DNA of 64,000 bases from Ryuthela nishihirai. Taxonomy: Eukaryota > Arthropoda > Arachnida > Araneae > Heptathelidae. This document shows positions 48,150-59,177 of the stretch, piece after piece. The number at the start of each line of letters is the position of its first letter. The first letter of the stretch is position 1. The notes beneath the pieces are model-generated. The model did not search any database, was not told where the DNA came from, and was given only the letters and a program-made list of their open reading frames with translations. The stretch covers positions 25,714,201-25,778,200 of the forward strand of contig JAWZYU010000028.1 in assembly GCA_038380435.1 (NCBI GenBank). The letters are read 5' to 3'. The position numbers and the translations under genes were made by a program.

Positions 48150-49480
48150 CCACTGTTACAATATTCCTTAAAATTCCCGGTGGTTCTGCAGCCTTTTCAT
48201 CCATTTTTTAAACAAGTTCTGAATTGTAGTTTTGCATTCTATAGTATAGGTTGGTATTTTTAAAAAATTTTAGCACTTACAGATGTGTGACCAATCTAAT
48301 TGCCTTTTTTTTCTGATAGGTTTTCAAGAGTGAATTTTTGATATTGTTTTTCCAAATGGCAAAAAGATTCTTTATGTAAGTGTTGTATGCTGTAGTTTAG
48401 TTCTCTGCCTTTATCATAATGAGCATTTTGTCGAGTCTGCAGTGACCTATCTTGAGTCGGATGATTTTCACATGGTCTTGGTAAATTTCTTGTATGTAGC
48501 AGATCAATTTTTTCAACTACCGTCTGTGGTTACGAGTTTGAGGTAAACTCCGTGAAAATTTGTTAGAGATTATCCATTGCAGTTTGCGTTATCAACTCTT
48601 CATATTTATTATGGTTGTAACAATTTTCTACTGTTGTTGAAACATTGAGGTTTTTGTGAGTGAGTCAGCCGTCTCATTTCTGTGGAATCCAGTGTGACTT
48701 TGGCACCCACTGGAAAGAGACAGAGATGCTGTTGTCATTCTTAAGGTGATGACAGAACAGAATACATCGAATGAAATTCTGATTACAGAATTTTTTGTGA
48801 GGTTCCTGCAGTAGAGACAGAGGAGTAGCTTTACTGTCTGTTATGAGGACAACTTTTTCATTCCTTTATTGTCCATAATAGTCTGTTTCAAAGCAAGTTG
48901 TGTCTGTGTAATTAGTATATTTAGTTAATCTAACGCCGTGAAATTTTTTTGTGCTTTGCATGTTTCCAAATGTCTTTCTACTAGCTCTAGATGTCTTTTT
49001 TTATAACTTTCGTTCTTTGCGTGCGATTCCCGTGATCTCCGCATTTATATATGTAATTTCTATTATCAAAGGTGGGGTTTTGAAGAATCAATTAAATTTT
49101 TCTTTTAGTTTTCTTTTTTATTTTGGATATTTTTGTACATTTTCTACCGTTTTTTTTTTCTGTGATTTTTGTGAAAAATGGATGCTTTTCATGTTTGGAT
49201 GCGATTCTTAGAAAATTCTTTTGAAGTTGTTCTTGCAATCTGATTTTTATAGTGGGGATGCCAGTCTCTGCCAGGAGCGAAATATTTGGGCAGGTTAGAG
49301 ATTGCTCAATGCAGAATCTTAAAATTTTGTACTATGTGGTTTCTAGCTTTTTCTTTTTGTAGTTTCTGAGGCATTGGATGTTAGATGAAGAGCAGATTCC
49401 AGTTTTGGGCATAAGATTGATGTGTATAGGTTTGCCAGACACTATGGTTGACAACCCCATGAAATTCCAGCAAGATCGGA
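48150..49480 (-). pseudogene. LINE relic with RNase H domain (jockey/I/R1-like)
   Basis: On the minus strand from right to left: a stretch like LRFCIEQSLTCPNISLLAET then GIPTI (about 49330-49240), as in the post-RT region of arthropod LINEs; then VVLITDSKATPLSLLQ (about 48865-48815) and SVSFQWVPKSHWIPQK (about 48725-48680), matching the TDSK and FQWVPSH parts of the RNase H domain. Heavily mutated. Clade is not certain; the RNase H excludes RTE. Confidence 0.5.
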
Positions 49481-49499
49481 TGGAAAGCATGAGATCAGA

Positions 49500-49700
49500 A
49501 TCCGTCCCATGACAGAGTGCTTAGCACGCTTGGCTACTGATCTAAGGGATCTGGGTTCGAGCCCTGAATAAAGCATGGAAGTTTGCGATGTTTTTCTGCT
49601 GAGGTCCCGCTAATCCTCCCAGACCTTCTAATACGGCGTATAAACTGACAGGCTCCTGTGAGACCTCTGTGGCAAGCAGCTGTTTGAAGTGGTTCTTCTA
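49500..49700 (+). repeat. SINE B copy
   Basis: TCCCATGACAGAGTGCTTAG head, GGGTTCGAGCCCTG B box, body with GACAGGCTCCTGTGAGACCT and GCAGCTGTTTGAAG. Slightly diverged. Confidence 0.85.
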
Positions 49701-49803
49701 TCTTAAGTTTATTAAAAATTTTGATTTACGGAGTTTTATGCCGTAACAATTAAGGTCATGCCGCACCAATTATTCTGTAGTGAATTGTAAATAAAAGTCT
49801 AAG

Positions 49804-49831
49804 TTCACGAATTCAATTATGAATTCGTGAA
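49804..49831. repeat. Perfect 12-bp hairpin
   Basis: TTCACGAATTCA at 49804-49815 pairs with 49820-49831, loop of 4. Confidence 0.8.
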
Positions 49832-50189
49832 GCCAAATAAGTTAGAGCTATTACATTTGCATTAGTTGACTAACCATTGCAAAACATTATTTTAATTCAT
49901 AATGAAATCATCGTGGGTTCACATGATGACTAAGTTTTTATTCAGATTATTTTTAATTTCGGACGGAAGGGGGATGCAAACGATAGGCTTTCCTCTCCCT
50001 GAGTGTCTCCCTATTATTTTTAAATTCACAATAATTACTATGCTAAAAGAAATGTAGCTTTTAAATATCGGACATATAAATAATACTTCGTAGAAATTAT
50101 TGACAAACTTAGGCTCTTTAAATACTAGGTGTATCGATCTCTAAAGTTATGTAAACATATTACTAGATAATAAATGATTAATCCAAAGG

Positions 50190-51253
50190 AATAGCAGCAA
50201 ACATTTATTTTTTACACAATTGAATACGAGACACTTATAAACAATGAAATTTAAAAATACCTTCATCAGAAATAACCACTCTTATTTTATGCATTTTTTT
50301 AACGTTACAAAGCCTAGAAACTGACACAAATTACATAATGTAGACTTTGAATATTATTTATTACTTCATGTAGAAGAAATGCATGACTAGATCTAAGATC
50401 TTAAATATTATACTTGCACAAATCAGGCTTATTATTGGACAATTATTTACAAAATTCTTTAAACATTATCGACGAAATAAGCTGCCATACAGAAAACAAT
50501 AAAGCCTCATTCACTTCAGATGTTATGATTACAATAGCTTCTACTGAAACGTTCCAACGTGCGATTATATATAACGTAAACATCAAAATACGAAGGGTAC
50601 TAGATTTACCAATGTACAACGATAAGGAACACTGAATAAATTTTTGCGTTGAGTCGTCATCCGACTTTTTGACACTCATATATTTCAACTGTTACAACAG
50701 TAAATTTACCGTATATTTTTAATTGCCTAAACACACATTATTTTTTAGTGAAATTTCAGCATAGAAATTAGCATTTCGCTACTTAAAAGGTATTTACAAA
50801 ATATCAGGAGTCCGACTGGATTGCATAGAACACGGCTGATTGTGACACTACCACTATCAGATTCTGTCCGTAAGTTCGACTGAATTATATAGTTAGATTA
50901 ACAATATTTCAATAGCTGAAAATCGGTACATATCAGCTATTTACATCCGGAGCATTTCAATAATACGAATTACGAAATTAAAAATGTTTATATACTGAAA
51001 AATTTTCTTCGTGTCTAATAATCCTAATATACAATCAAACAATTGACTCAAGCTATTACATACATATTATTTTAAGCATTTCCTTTTATTAAAATTTAGA
51101 AAGCAAGCTGGAGCATTGTATTATATTGTGGATGAGGAAAAAAAAATAATTTGAAAATCAGTAACTTTCTATTACTATATAACAGTTTATTTAAAACTAG
51201 ACTTAAATTATACAGTTAAAGCACGTGAAGGAAAACTGATATATTTTAGACTT
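50190..51253 (-). other. Possible 3'UTR, transposon-free
   Basis: About 1 kb without any recognised repeat, unusual in this window. On the minus strand it follows the candidate terminal exon at 51254-51321 and contains an AATAAA signal at 50209-50204. Short frames on both strands lack domains. Inference only. Confidence 0.3.
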
Positions 51254-51321
51254 TTAATATTCCCCGCTGACCGTGTTTAGTGGGTTTATTTGCGGTGCAA
51301 AGGTCTTCTGATTATCCGTCC
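51254..51321 (-). CDS. Candidate terminal coding exon, unknown gene
   Basis: On the minus strand a pyrimidine-poor but valid acceptor (TTATAATTCTAG) is followed by two split-codon bases and an open frame TDNQKTFAPQINPLNTVSGE ending in Y and TAA. The peptide composition is protein-like and the exon is followed by a repeat-free UTR-like stretch. I do not recognise the protein. If real, the remaining exons would be to the right, among or beyond the repeats. Chance is a fair alternative for 21 codons. Confidence 0.25.
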
Positions 51322-51439
51322 CTAGAATTATAAACATAATTTTAGTCTTTTAAAAGATCAAGTAGTAACATTGCTTTCTTAAAGAGGCTTACATTTCAGT
51401 CTAGTGTCAGCGTATGTGCTATGACCATGTCTGATAGAC

Positions 51440-51718
51440 CAGCATACCCGGGGGGGGGGGGGGATCAGGCGAAAATCCGTTCTTATATGAAATCTCAAAC
51501 TTGTCTACCTGCTTTGAAAATTCGGTTATCTTTGTATAATTTTATTCTAGCTTCATATTATAAGCCCGACACTAAAAATAAAGTCAAATATAAAATATTA
51601 TTCCATATAGAGTATTATTTAAACCTTTCCTGTAGTAACTGGGAAACTTCACTAAAGAAATATTCTTTCCCCCCCCCCCCCATGAAACTAAATTCTGGGT
51701 ACGTGCCTGGGACCAGCA
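51440..51718. repeat. Repeat with long G and C runs at its ends
   Basis: Starts at CATACCCGGGG with about 14 G and ends with about 14 C followed by CATGAAACTAAATTCTGGGT. Shares CTCAAACTTGTCTACCTGCT with 34515-34765. The inverted homopolymer ends suggest a non-autonomous transposon. Confidence 0.5.
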
Positions 51719-51742
51719 ATTGAATTTTTACCAAATATACAG

Positions 51743-52132
51743 GGTTGGGTTGTTTTACCTCTGAGCGGCACTTTTTTGCACACCATGGGCTAAATGGCCA
51801 AGTCACAAGGACCCCGAAGGCTCAGAGAAGGTTGGGGGAGGGGACCCACTGGAACAGCTGTTGGAAGACAGATGGTAGCCTCCCGTCAAGGCCATCCAGC
51901 GTGTTCTTTAACGTGCACAGGGTATAGCTCTCCCGCACACGGGGCCACGGCTTAACGTCCCATCCGACGGACGGCGGCCTTTCCAAGCCCATCGGTGTCC
52001 CCTACTGACCGTGGGCAGGGCGGGGAATTTTTGCGGAGATAAATCTCAACGCTGACCCAGCTGGGACTCGAATCTGGGAACTACAGATTACGAGCCTGGC
52101 GCGCTACCGACTGAGCCACCCCCGCCCCCCAA
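51743..52132 (-). repeat. SINE A copy, full length and young
   Basis: Best-preserved copy, with many CpG sites kept: GGGTTGGGTTGTTTTACCTC at the left, TAACGTCCCATCCGACGGAC in the middle, and the head GCGCTACCGACTGAGCCACC at the right. Useful as family reference. Confidence 0.92.
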
Positions 52133-52709
52133 ATATACAGGGCGACAGAATGGTATACAATAATCTTAACTCTTTTAATCAAAGTTTAACGTAGAGGAAA
52201 ATTCAGAAATTGACCTATCTTAGCAGTTTGGTTAATCAGCCATCAGCTGCTGTATTTTTTTACACAAATGTGAACGTGGTAACTGCAATAAGGATATGAT
52301 TTAAAGTCTCTATTTGACAGATGGTAGCTATTCACCTGCATTGCTTTCATCAAAAAGTAATAAGGAGCAAGCGAGTGGAGATAATATCAATAGTCGGAAG
52401 TGAAACTAAACTTCTGATTATAAGCTACCACGTTACTAGCCACAATAGAATGCCCCCATTTGACTGAGTTATGAAACATATACTCATATATGATGAAAAA
52501 AAATAGTCGATTTTAGAGCAGTATACCAAGTAAAATCAGTTATTGTCCAATAGTTTCACGTAATTAATTCACGTCATAAATTGTTCTAGCTATCATTATT
52601 GTAATAAATTTCGATTTATATAACTAAATGTGTTACAGTTTTAACTTAAAAATCAAAAATATTATGTAATAGATGCCATAAAATGTATGGCCATACTTAG
52701 AGATGGATC
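52133..52709. other. AT-rich spacer before the Merlin element
   Basis: No gene, repeat end or SINE recognised. Confidence 0.5.
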
Positions 52710-52875
52710 GGTACTTAAATTTTAGCGAGGCCCCGGAAAAGTTGTCTAACTTAATCGATAGATGGCGACACTTGCACCAGCTAATTTGGTGATTAATTAG
52801 CGTCTTTGATTTCGGTTAAATTGATAGCGGCCTTGGCGGGAAAAGGAAATTTCTGTTCGTTGTTAAACATTTAAT

Positions 52876-53763
52876 ATGCTTACTATTTTCAATCTGCCAT
52901 CGACGGAAAAAGATGCTATAGCTTTTTTCCAAGAGAAATGCATTTTGCCCGCTGAAAGGATTTGTGAAAATGGCCATAGTATGCAACTTTATGTTGGAAA
53001 ACATACCATCTGGAGATGCAATGTCAGGGGTTGCAAAAAGAAGAAAGGTCTTCGTTTGGAGAATTGGTTTAGTGGATCAAGAATATCCTTTCTCACGGCA
53101 TTGCGGTTCATGTACTGTTGGAGCGAGGAACTCACTTCAATCCGATGGTGCAACAAACAATTAAACATGGGACAAACAGCAGTCATCGACTGGAATAATT
53201 ACATGAGGGAAGTCTGCTCCGAATTCATGATAAGACATTCAGCCAATAAAATAGGAGGACCTGATAAAATCGTGGAGATTGATGAATCCCTCTTCGTAAA
53301 GCGGAAGAATAATGCAGGGAGAGTACTGCCGCAACAGTGGATTTTAGGTGGCATTTGTCGCGACGACAACGAGTGTTTCTTGGTTCAAGTAGAAAACAGA
53401 ACTGCGAGAACCCTCATGGAGAACATCCAAGAGCACGTTAGTGAGGGATCGGTGATCTACACGGACTGCTGGAATGGTTATAAAACAAAAGAACTGGAGG
53501 AAGCTAGTTTCCGTCACTTTACGGTGAACCATAAGTACAACTTTGTGGATCGTACGACTGGCACTCATACCCAGAAAATAGAACGCTTATGGGGATCAGC
53601 AAAATGGCGAAACAAAAAGCACAGGGGTACGGCTCGCCATCACTTGGAGTCTTACCTAGCAGAATTCATGTTCAGGCATCACGTCGGCCGTGATAATGTG
53701 TTTGACGCATTATTAGCAGCAATTGCTGAACTGTGGCGACCAAATCAGTCGTCCGAATTATAA
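52876..53763 (+). CDS. Merlin transposase, ISXO2-like DDE, intact
   Basis: A 295-codon frame with no stops or shifts that fills the space between the end repeats. It would excise the element and insert it in new DNA. N-terminal residues 30-53 hold C30, H34, C48 and C53, a zinc-ribbon-like set (ENGHSMQLY, RCNVRGCKKKKGL). The catalytic residues of the ISXO2 fold are visible as VEIDESLF (D136), VIYTDCWNGY (D197) and HTQKIERLWGSAKW (E236). The ATG at 52876 is the first in frame and closely follows the left repeat; no intron is needed. The stop codon and last codons lie in a long hairpin (53751-53895). It may be functional or very recently so; host use is unlikely since both ends are intact. Confidence 0.93.
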   Translation: MLTIFNLPSTEKDAIAFFQEKCILPAERICENGHSMQLYVGKHTIWRCNVRGCKKKKGLRLENWFSGSRISFLTALRFMYCWSEELTSIRWCNKQLNMGQTAVIDWNNYMREVCSEFMIRHSANKIGGPDKIVEIDESLFVKRKNNAGRVLPQQWILGGICRDDNECFLVQVENRTARTLMENIQEHVSEGSVIYTDCWNGYKTKELEEASFRHFTVNHKYNFVDRTTGTHTQKIERLWGSAKWRNKKHRGTARHHLESYLAEFMFRHHVGRDNVFDALLAAIAELWRPNQSSEL

Positions 53764-53895
53764 AAAAAGCCCCAAAAAATTTTAAGCCAAGTGAGAACAA
53801 ATCAGTAAAGACTGCCATGTTAAACCTATGAGAAGTCTTTACTGATTCCTTCTCACTTTGCCTAACAATTTGGGGGCTTTTTTTATAATTCGGAC
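53751..53895. repeat. 63-bp-arm hairpin overlapping the transposase stop
   Basis: Left arm 53751-53813 starts GTCCGAATTATAAAAAAAGC, which includes the last codons and TAA stop, and pairs with 53833-53895. Inner arm ATCAGTAAAGACT is perfect. Loop about 19 bases. A few mismatches only. Confidence 0.9.
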
Positions 53896-54039
53896 TAGTG
53901 TCTCATACATTTTTGATTTCTTTAAAAAGCAAATGTAAAGTCAAGTTTCAAAATCTGAAATTCATGCAAGTGTCGCCATCTATCGATTAAGTTAGACAAC
54001 TTTTCCGGGGCCTCGCTAAAATTGAAGTACCGATGAATC

Positions 54040-55775
54040 TTTATATGGAACAGAAACGATGACAAAAAAAAGAAACAAATATACACATATTTTGCGAAGT
54101 TCCTTTTAAAAGGACCAATTAAAAAGTGGACAAAATTAAAACCTTACTGAAACTACGTTTTGGTTCGTTCTGGTTCAGTCCAATCCAGTCCCTTGACTAC
54201 TTAATCACATTATATAAAAGCATTAACTATACACAATAAATGTTTTAATTATGTCCGCGTTTGATTGTAGGAAACAAAATTTAAACGATTTTCATCTCTT
54301 ATGGGTTTCTTATGACTGAAAATATCGTTATTAAATAGTCTAGCTTCTATGCCATTTAAAATAAATATTGAAGGAATACATTCAAATTCATGATATGGAG
54401 CTTTAAAAATGCCATAACTTTATTTTGCTTCAAAGGTTAAGGATAGAATTTAAGCAGTTTCATATTTCTCTTTCCACTGACTTAACAGTTTAGCACAGAG
54501 GTCTATGGAAAATCCTGATATGTATAAAATTTTCCATATTAAAAACCCCCCTAAAAATTGCCTTAAAACGTCCGTTAATGAGGGCAAAAAGACTGATGTA
54601 ACAATCTCATAGCTTATTCCGGTACATATGTTGCGTCCAGAAAGTTTTTTTGCAAATTCGATACTTTTATTTTGGATTTATACGTTTTTTAATTTATGAG
54701 GGACTGGAGTCCATTATATTCATGCATCGAGACCTAGAGAAGTGCCGATGATTCTCTGAACAATTTTAACACAATAGAACAGTTCACTCGAGAAAAAAAA
54801 ATACAAAAACTTTATCAACATCCCTCATATACGCAAAGTACATTATGACATCAGAAAAATAATTCTAAATGTGTAAAAAGTACAATTTGATACACAAAAA
54901 TGTAATTAATGTACTATTAGGTATGGCAGTAAAAATACACTATGGACAATACTTTGTATCATTCACTTAAATCTCTTTTACTTCAAATTTAAGTACATGC
55001 AAATTTAATGACTAATACGAACAAATCCTGCATAAAAATGGAGCAAACAACCTATCATCATTGCAAAAAGTAATTTACATATGACACAACCACCATTGAT
55101 GAATGCTAAGATTCAAGATTCCTACTACGTGAACCAAAATGATATACAATTTACAGCTGGTCGAAAAATTCTTCCAACACTTTTACAAATGAGCTGTTTT
55201 TATGTTTCAGGGCTCTGTGAGTTATAAAGAAAATCACATTATTCAAGATCTATTCATGATATTACTAATCTGTAAAAAGATTTGAAATCCAGCATTAAAT
55301 TTCCACTCAGAACACACATAACTTTGTGTCGGATGTAAGCAATCCATGCTTAAAGGTGGGGGCCCAAAAACACAACTAGATGTTTGGTAGGGATCAATAA
55401 CAAAACTTTACCACGTGCATTAATTTGTACTTTTTGTGTTTTACGTACATTTCATAAATAATTTTTGCAATGAATTATTAAACTACTAAACGAAGCGCTT
55501 TAAAATTTATTTTAAAAGATCGTTTTGCACGTTCATGGTACTTTGAGCACAATGCAGTATTCATAATAATTTGGCTGGCATTGTACTAAAGGGTGTTCAT
55601 ATAAAGTCCTGGCTCAGTTGCTTATTTCCATGTATAACAACTTCAGCCTACAAATAATACAATAAAAAAAAATATGAAAAAAATATAAGTATTCATGTAT
55701 GCTACCATTATCAATACATGTAATAGTATTTAAAAAATTGAATTAGTATTACAAGTTACATAAATAAAAATACAC
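54040..55775. other. AT-rich, no gene or repeat recognised
   Basis: Looked on both strands for frames with domain content, SINE boxes and end repeats; none convincing. Confidence 0.5.
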
Positions 55776-55924
55776 CCTCAACAGCTGCTTGCATACGCCA
55801 TAGAAGGTCTGTGAGGATGGCAGGACCTCAGCAGAAAAACAACACAAACATCCATGCCTTACCGGGGCTCGAACCTCGGTCCCTTATATCAGTAGCCAAG
55901 CGCGCTAACCACTCGGCCACGGTT
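55776..55924 (-). repeat. SINE B copy with internal deletion
   Basis: Minus strand: head GCCGAGTGGTTAGCGCGCTT, B box GGTTCGAGCCCCGG, then body to CTGCCATCCTCACAGACCTT, and a jump to GCAAGCAGCTGTTGAGGG. Confidence 0.87.
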
Positions 55925-57159
55925 GTAATATTTAAAAAAAGGATAAATTTTTCATTTATTTTTAAGCGGAGTTATCAGAACACTGAATCCCCCGTTATCA
56001 CGGGAAAAGGTGGGAGCTGCACCATTATTCCTACACCACTGCTCACAGAACTCTGATACACAAAAACTGTGCATTTGGAAAGGTGCTGACCGACGTTTGG
56101 AAGTACTTACATATGGCACTCTATAACAAATAAACCTATTAAAACTGTACAAGAAAAACTCCACATTGCTATTCTGCACAATCATATTGATAACGAGAAG
56201 TTTAATCCTATTTAAATATAACAACAGAAACTCTCTAAACTTCGCTTATTTTGGGTTGCTTTTCTTTCCAATTTGACCACAGGTATACTTACCAAAATAA
56301 TTTGCTACCTAAAACTTTTGAAATAAAGCCTAAAATTTCTGAATATTTGAGAACAGTATTAATTTTTGCATTGGATAAATATATTTCATAAGTGCATTTA
56401 TATAGTTACTGAATAAATCCAATTACTTGTTACCTTAGAGCATGATGACACTTAAATTGCAATATCATAGCTAACAAACACAAAGTACAAGAATGGGAAT
56501 ACGAAATTTTTAACAAGCAGATCTGACAGTGGAAGTTAAATTATGATAAATGTTTTTATCTGTGAAATGGAAAGGGTTACAGTGTGAATCATGCAAACTA
56601 ATGATTTCTGAGCATGCTAGTATTTGTAATATACAGGGTTTTCATAATGTCCTGACATAGCCACAGGTTATCACTCTGAACAAGAAAACCATATTCAGAG
56701 AATGAGCATCAATAGAGTGAGCATTCAAGTTTCCAGCACTAGTAAGTTCAGAGAAAGTATGACCTTTTAGATGGTGCAGTGATATAAATTTAGTAAATGA
56801 AAGATATCTCTCCCACAGAGAAAGTGAGTTGCTTGATTTTGTATGCAGAGTAAAACAATGTTGCCTGGGTGCAATGAAAATTCTGCCAATTTTCCTTTTC
56901 TCCAGCCATTTCAATTATCTAAATCATCCTTTGATCGTATCCACAAATTTGAACCTACTTAATGTAGCTAACACGCCACGTTCCAGAATGCCTGCTGTAT
57001 CATGTGCATGAGCAAAATCCACATAATTTACAAATGTCTACTTTTCTACAACTGCACATGCCTTTGAGTTTGGTGCATAAAATTGTCTGCAAAAAAAGAT
57101 GAAGTTGCAATCCATACAGTTGTGCAACTGGATCAGGATTTTATATGAATACTCTGTAG
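55925..57159. other. Unassigned sequence with possible decayed transposase frame
   Basis: The minus-strand frame at 56914-56642 (TSAGNLNAHSIDAHSLNMVF inside) looks protein-like and continues, with stops, from a stretch near 57060; I cannot name it. The minus-strand frame at 56224-55952 is CpG-rich near 56000-56100 and also unrecognised. Confidence 0.3.
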
Positions 57160-57306
57160 CACAATGCCTAGCCAAAATTATTATGAACACTGTATCATGT
57201 GTGAAGTACCATGAAAACATGCAAAATTTCTTACTGATGTAAGTATTCTACATTACAAAGTCCTATAAAAGCTGTAATGGCATGGTGGAAACCAGGCAAG
57301 TGCAAC

Positions 57307-57650
57307 ATGGGTAAACAGGCTGATCTGACTGACTTCAAAACGGGGTTCATTGTTGGAGCATGATGGACAAGAGCATCTGTAATGGAGGTGATAGAACTCA
57401 ACGGAAAATCGTGGGTGACAATATCCCAAGTGTATAGTGAATGACAAGAGTCAAAAAACATATGCCAATCATGTCAAATTCAGGAGGAAAAAGGCTCTGG
57501 CAGACAGGGTCATACGTTTGTTGGCAAAACAGAGCTGCTACATTTCATCAGCTGAGAGAAATGATTGTCAGTAGTACTTCAAAAACCCATTTCAATTAGA
57601 ATACACAGAGATTTAAAAACTTTGCAATTTCAACTGTACCACGATATACA
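57307..57650 (+). pseudogene. Tc1-like transposase, N-terminal fragment
   Basis: Reads MGKQADLTDFKTGFIVGA, then after a TGA the DNA-binding part continues in changed frames. No catalytic region remains. Confidence 0.72.
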
Positions 57651-57728
57651 GAGCTGTATCAGAATAATATGACCACCTACCATACATACACTATGGTAGG
57701 TGATCATATTATTCTGATACGGCTGTGT
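57648..57728. repeat. Near-perfect palindrome, 37-bp arms
   Basis: Arms 57648-57684 and 57692-57728, with core TGTATCAGAATAATATGA and CACCTACCATA. Loop about 7 bases. Differences are few. Possibly a miniature element nested in the Tc1, or a snap-back copy. Confidence 0.85.
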
Positions 57729-57941
57729 ATATGATGGAGTATTAGGTAGGTGGCGTTTATAATAATTCGGTCAGACAGTGTATATAAAATGATAACTCAG
57801 TGCAATTGGAGTTGTATGTAGGCCCTAGTAATGGGATTTGGTGGCCCAAGTGGAAACTCAAAATGTGAGTGACTTAATTTTAAAAAATCCTGAAATTCAA
57901 AGAAATTAAATGCAAACACTCTATCAGGGCACTATTGTGTA

Positions 57942-57971
57942 AATGTGTGTGTGTGTGTGGGGGGGGGGGGG
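57942..57971. repeat. (GT)n followed by G-run
   Basis: About eight GT units and then about 13 G. Confidence 0.9.
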
Positions 57972-58279
57972 TGTACTTATGTTCTACCCCAAAAAAGAGA
58001 CAAGTATTTAATTTTTGAAGATTACATAAATAGTGAAATTATTAAATTGATAACATTGCATATAACTAGAGGACTGAAAGGAATATTCAGTCAATAGTGT
58101 TACAAAAAGGATGATCATGAGCAGGTGAAAAATAAAACTATCTATACTGATGTAATAATCAGTTATTTCTTGAACAAATGTACAAAATAAGTTTTGCCAT
58201 TCTGTGTACAAATATAAGAAATTTTCAAATTAAAAATATTAATGAGTGTTTCTTTACTTTGTTGCTATAAATACATTAA

Positions 58280-58323
58280 GCCATCCCGTGGCCGAGTTGT
58301 TAGCATGCTTGGCTACTGATCTA
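58280..58323 (+). repeat. SINE B head only
   Basis: CCGTGGCCGAGTTGTTAGCA and CTTGGCTACTGATCTA, then unrelated sequence. A 3'-truncated copy, unusual because SINEs normally lose the 5' side. Confidence 0.8.
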
Positions 58324-58435
58324 TTTACTTAGAAGAAGTGGGCTCAGTAGTTACACAAATTAAAGTGCAAGTGTTCTGATTTTTGGAACACTTCTTTTTT
58401 CGAAACCTTTGGCGTGAATCTAAAGCTGATCACAC

Positions 58436-58553
58436 TTGAAATTTCATGCCATTTTCAGTTTGAAAATGGCATGAAATTTCAAGAAGCCAATGAAATTTCA
58501 AATGCCAATGAAGTAGCCATTTTCAGTTTGAAAATGGCTACTTCATTGGCATT
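58436..58553. repeat. Two adjacent perfect hairpins sharing one core
   Basis: Hairpin one has 22-bp arms at 58436-58457 and 58461-58482. Hairpin two has 25-bp arms at 58501-58525 and 58529-58553. Both arms are exact, both loops are GTT, and both share the core GCCATTTTCA. Confidence 0.92.
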
Positions 58554-59177
58554 TTCCAAAGCAACATTTATATCAAAAAACCTACTGAAATATTAACAAA
58601 ATATACCTATGAATTTAATGAAAACTGCACCATAAATATATGTTTGGCATTTAAGGAGGAGCACCAGGAGACAATGAATTCAAGCCCCCCTTACAACAAT
58701 TCATTCATTTTTTTAGGTTTACTAAAAACTGTTTCTACTACTCAAGGATATTTTCCCTATGTACTAGCAATATTACAAGTCTCATCAAAAATAAATGGAT
58801 GGTAATAATTATCTTTGAAAAGTATACACATTGGTTGTTACTTCCCAAGTCTAAGATTGAATCAAGAGGGCAAAAATAATATTAATTTCGCATTATGAAG
58901 TACAGTAATTCTATCATATTTCATGCCCTGAAAAATTAAAAAATTACTGCATTAAATGGGCAATCATTTAAAGGTGATTCTAAGAACTTTTTTTTAAAGC
59001 TGAAAAAAAAATTCCTTTCAAAGCAGATCATTTATATTAAGTTAAATAGCAAAGTACTATGCTAATGGAAAAACTGTTCTGTAACAGCTTATTAATTTAT
59101 GAACATACTTTAAAACTTAAGAAATGGAGTTGTCACACATTTGCTTTTTGTGTGCAATATCAGACTACACAAATATA
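58554..59177. other. AT-rich, nothing assigned
   Basis: No frames, SINE boxes or repeat ends recognised. Confidence 0.5.

Larger units (their letters stand above)
52710..54031 (+). mobile_element. Merlin (ISXO2/IS1016-type) transposon, complete
   Basis: Terminal inverted repeats of about 65 bp, nearly identical: GGTACTTAAATTTTAGCGAG on the left and GGTACTTCAATTTTAGCGAG on the right read backwards, continuing through GGCCCCGG and ATCGATAGATGGCGACAC. Flanked by GATGGATC (52702-52709) and GATGAATC (54032-54039), 7 of 8 equal; Merlin elements make 8-9 bp duplications. Length 1322 bp. With an intact transposase this is the best preserved DNA transposon in the window. Confidence 0.93.
57160..57780 (+). 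mobile_element. Tc1-like element, shortened, with palindromic insertion
   Basis: Left end near CACAATGCCTAGCCAAAATT; right end read backwards CACTGTCTGACCGAATTATT; both continue into TATTAT(G/A)AAC. TA follows at 57781-57782. The transposase N-terminal part is present (MGKQADLTDFKTGFIVGA at 57307); the rest is deleted and replaced by a foldback at 57648-57728. Confidence 0.72.

Noticed and set aside
53751..53895. Hairpin as a bacterial-type terminator
   Set aside because: The sequence is eukaryotic; the arms are far too long, and the right arm repeats coding sequence.
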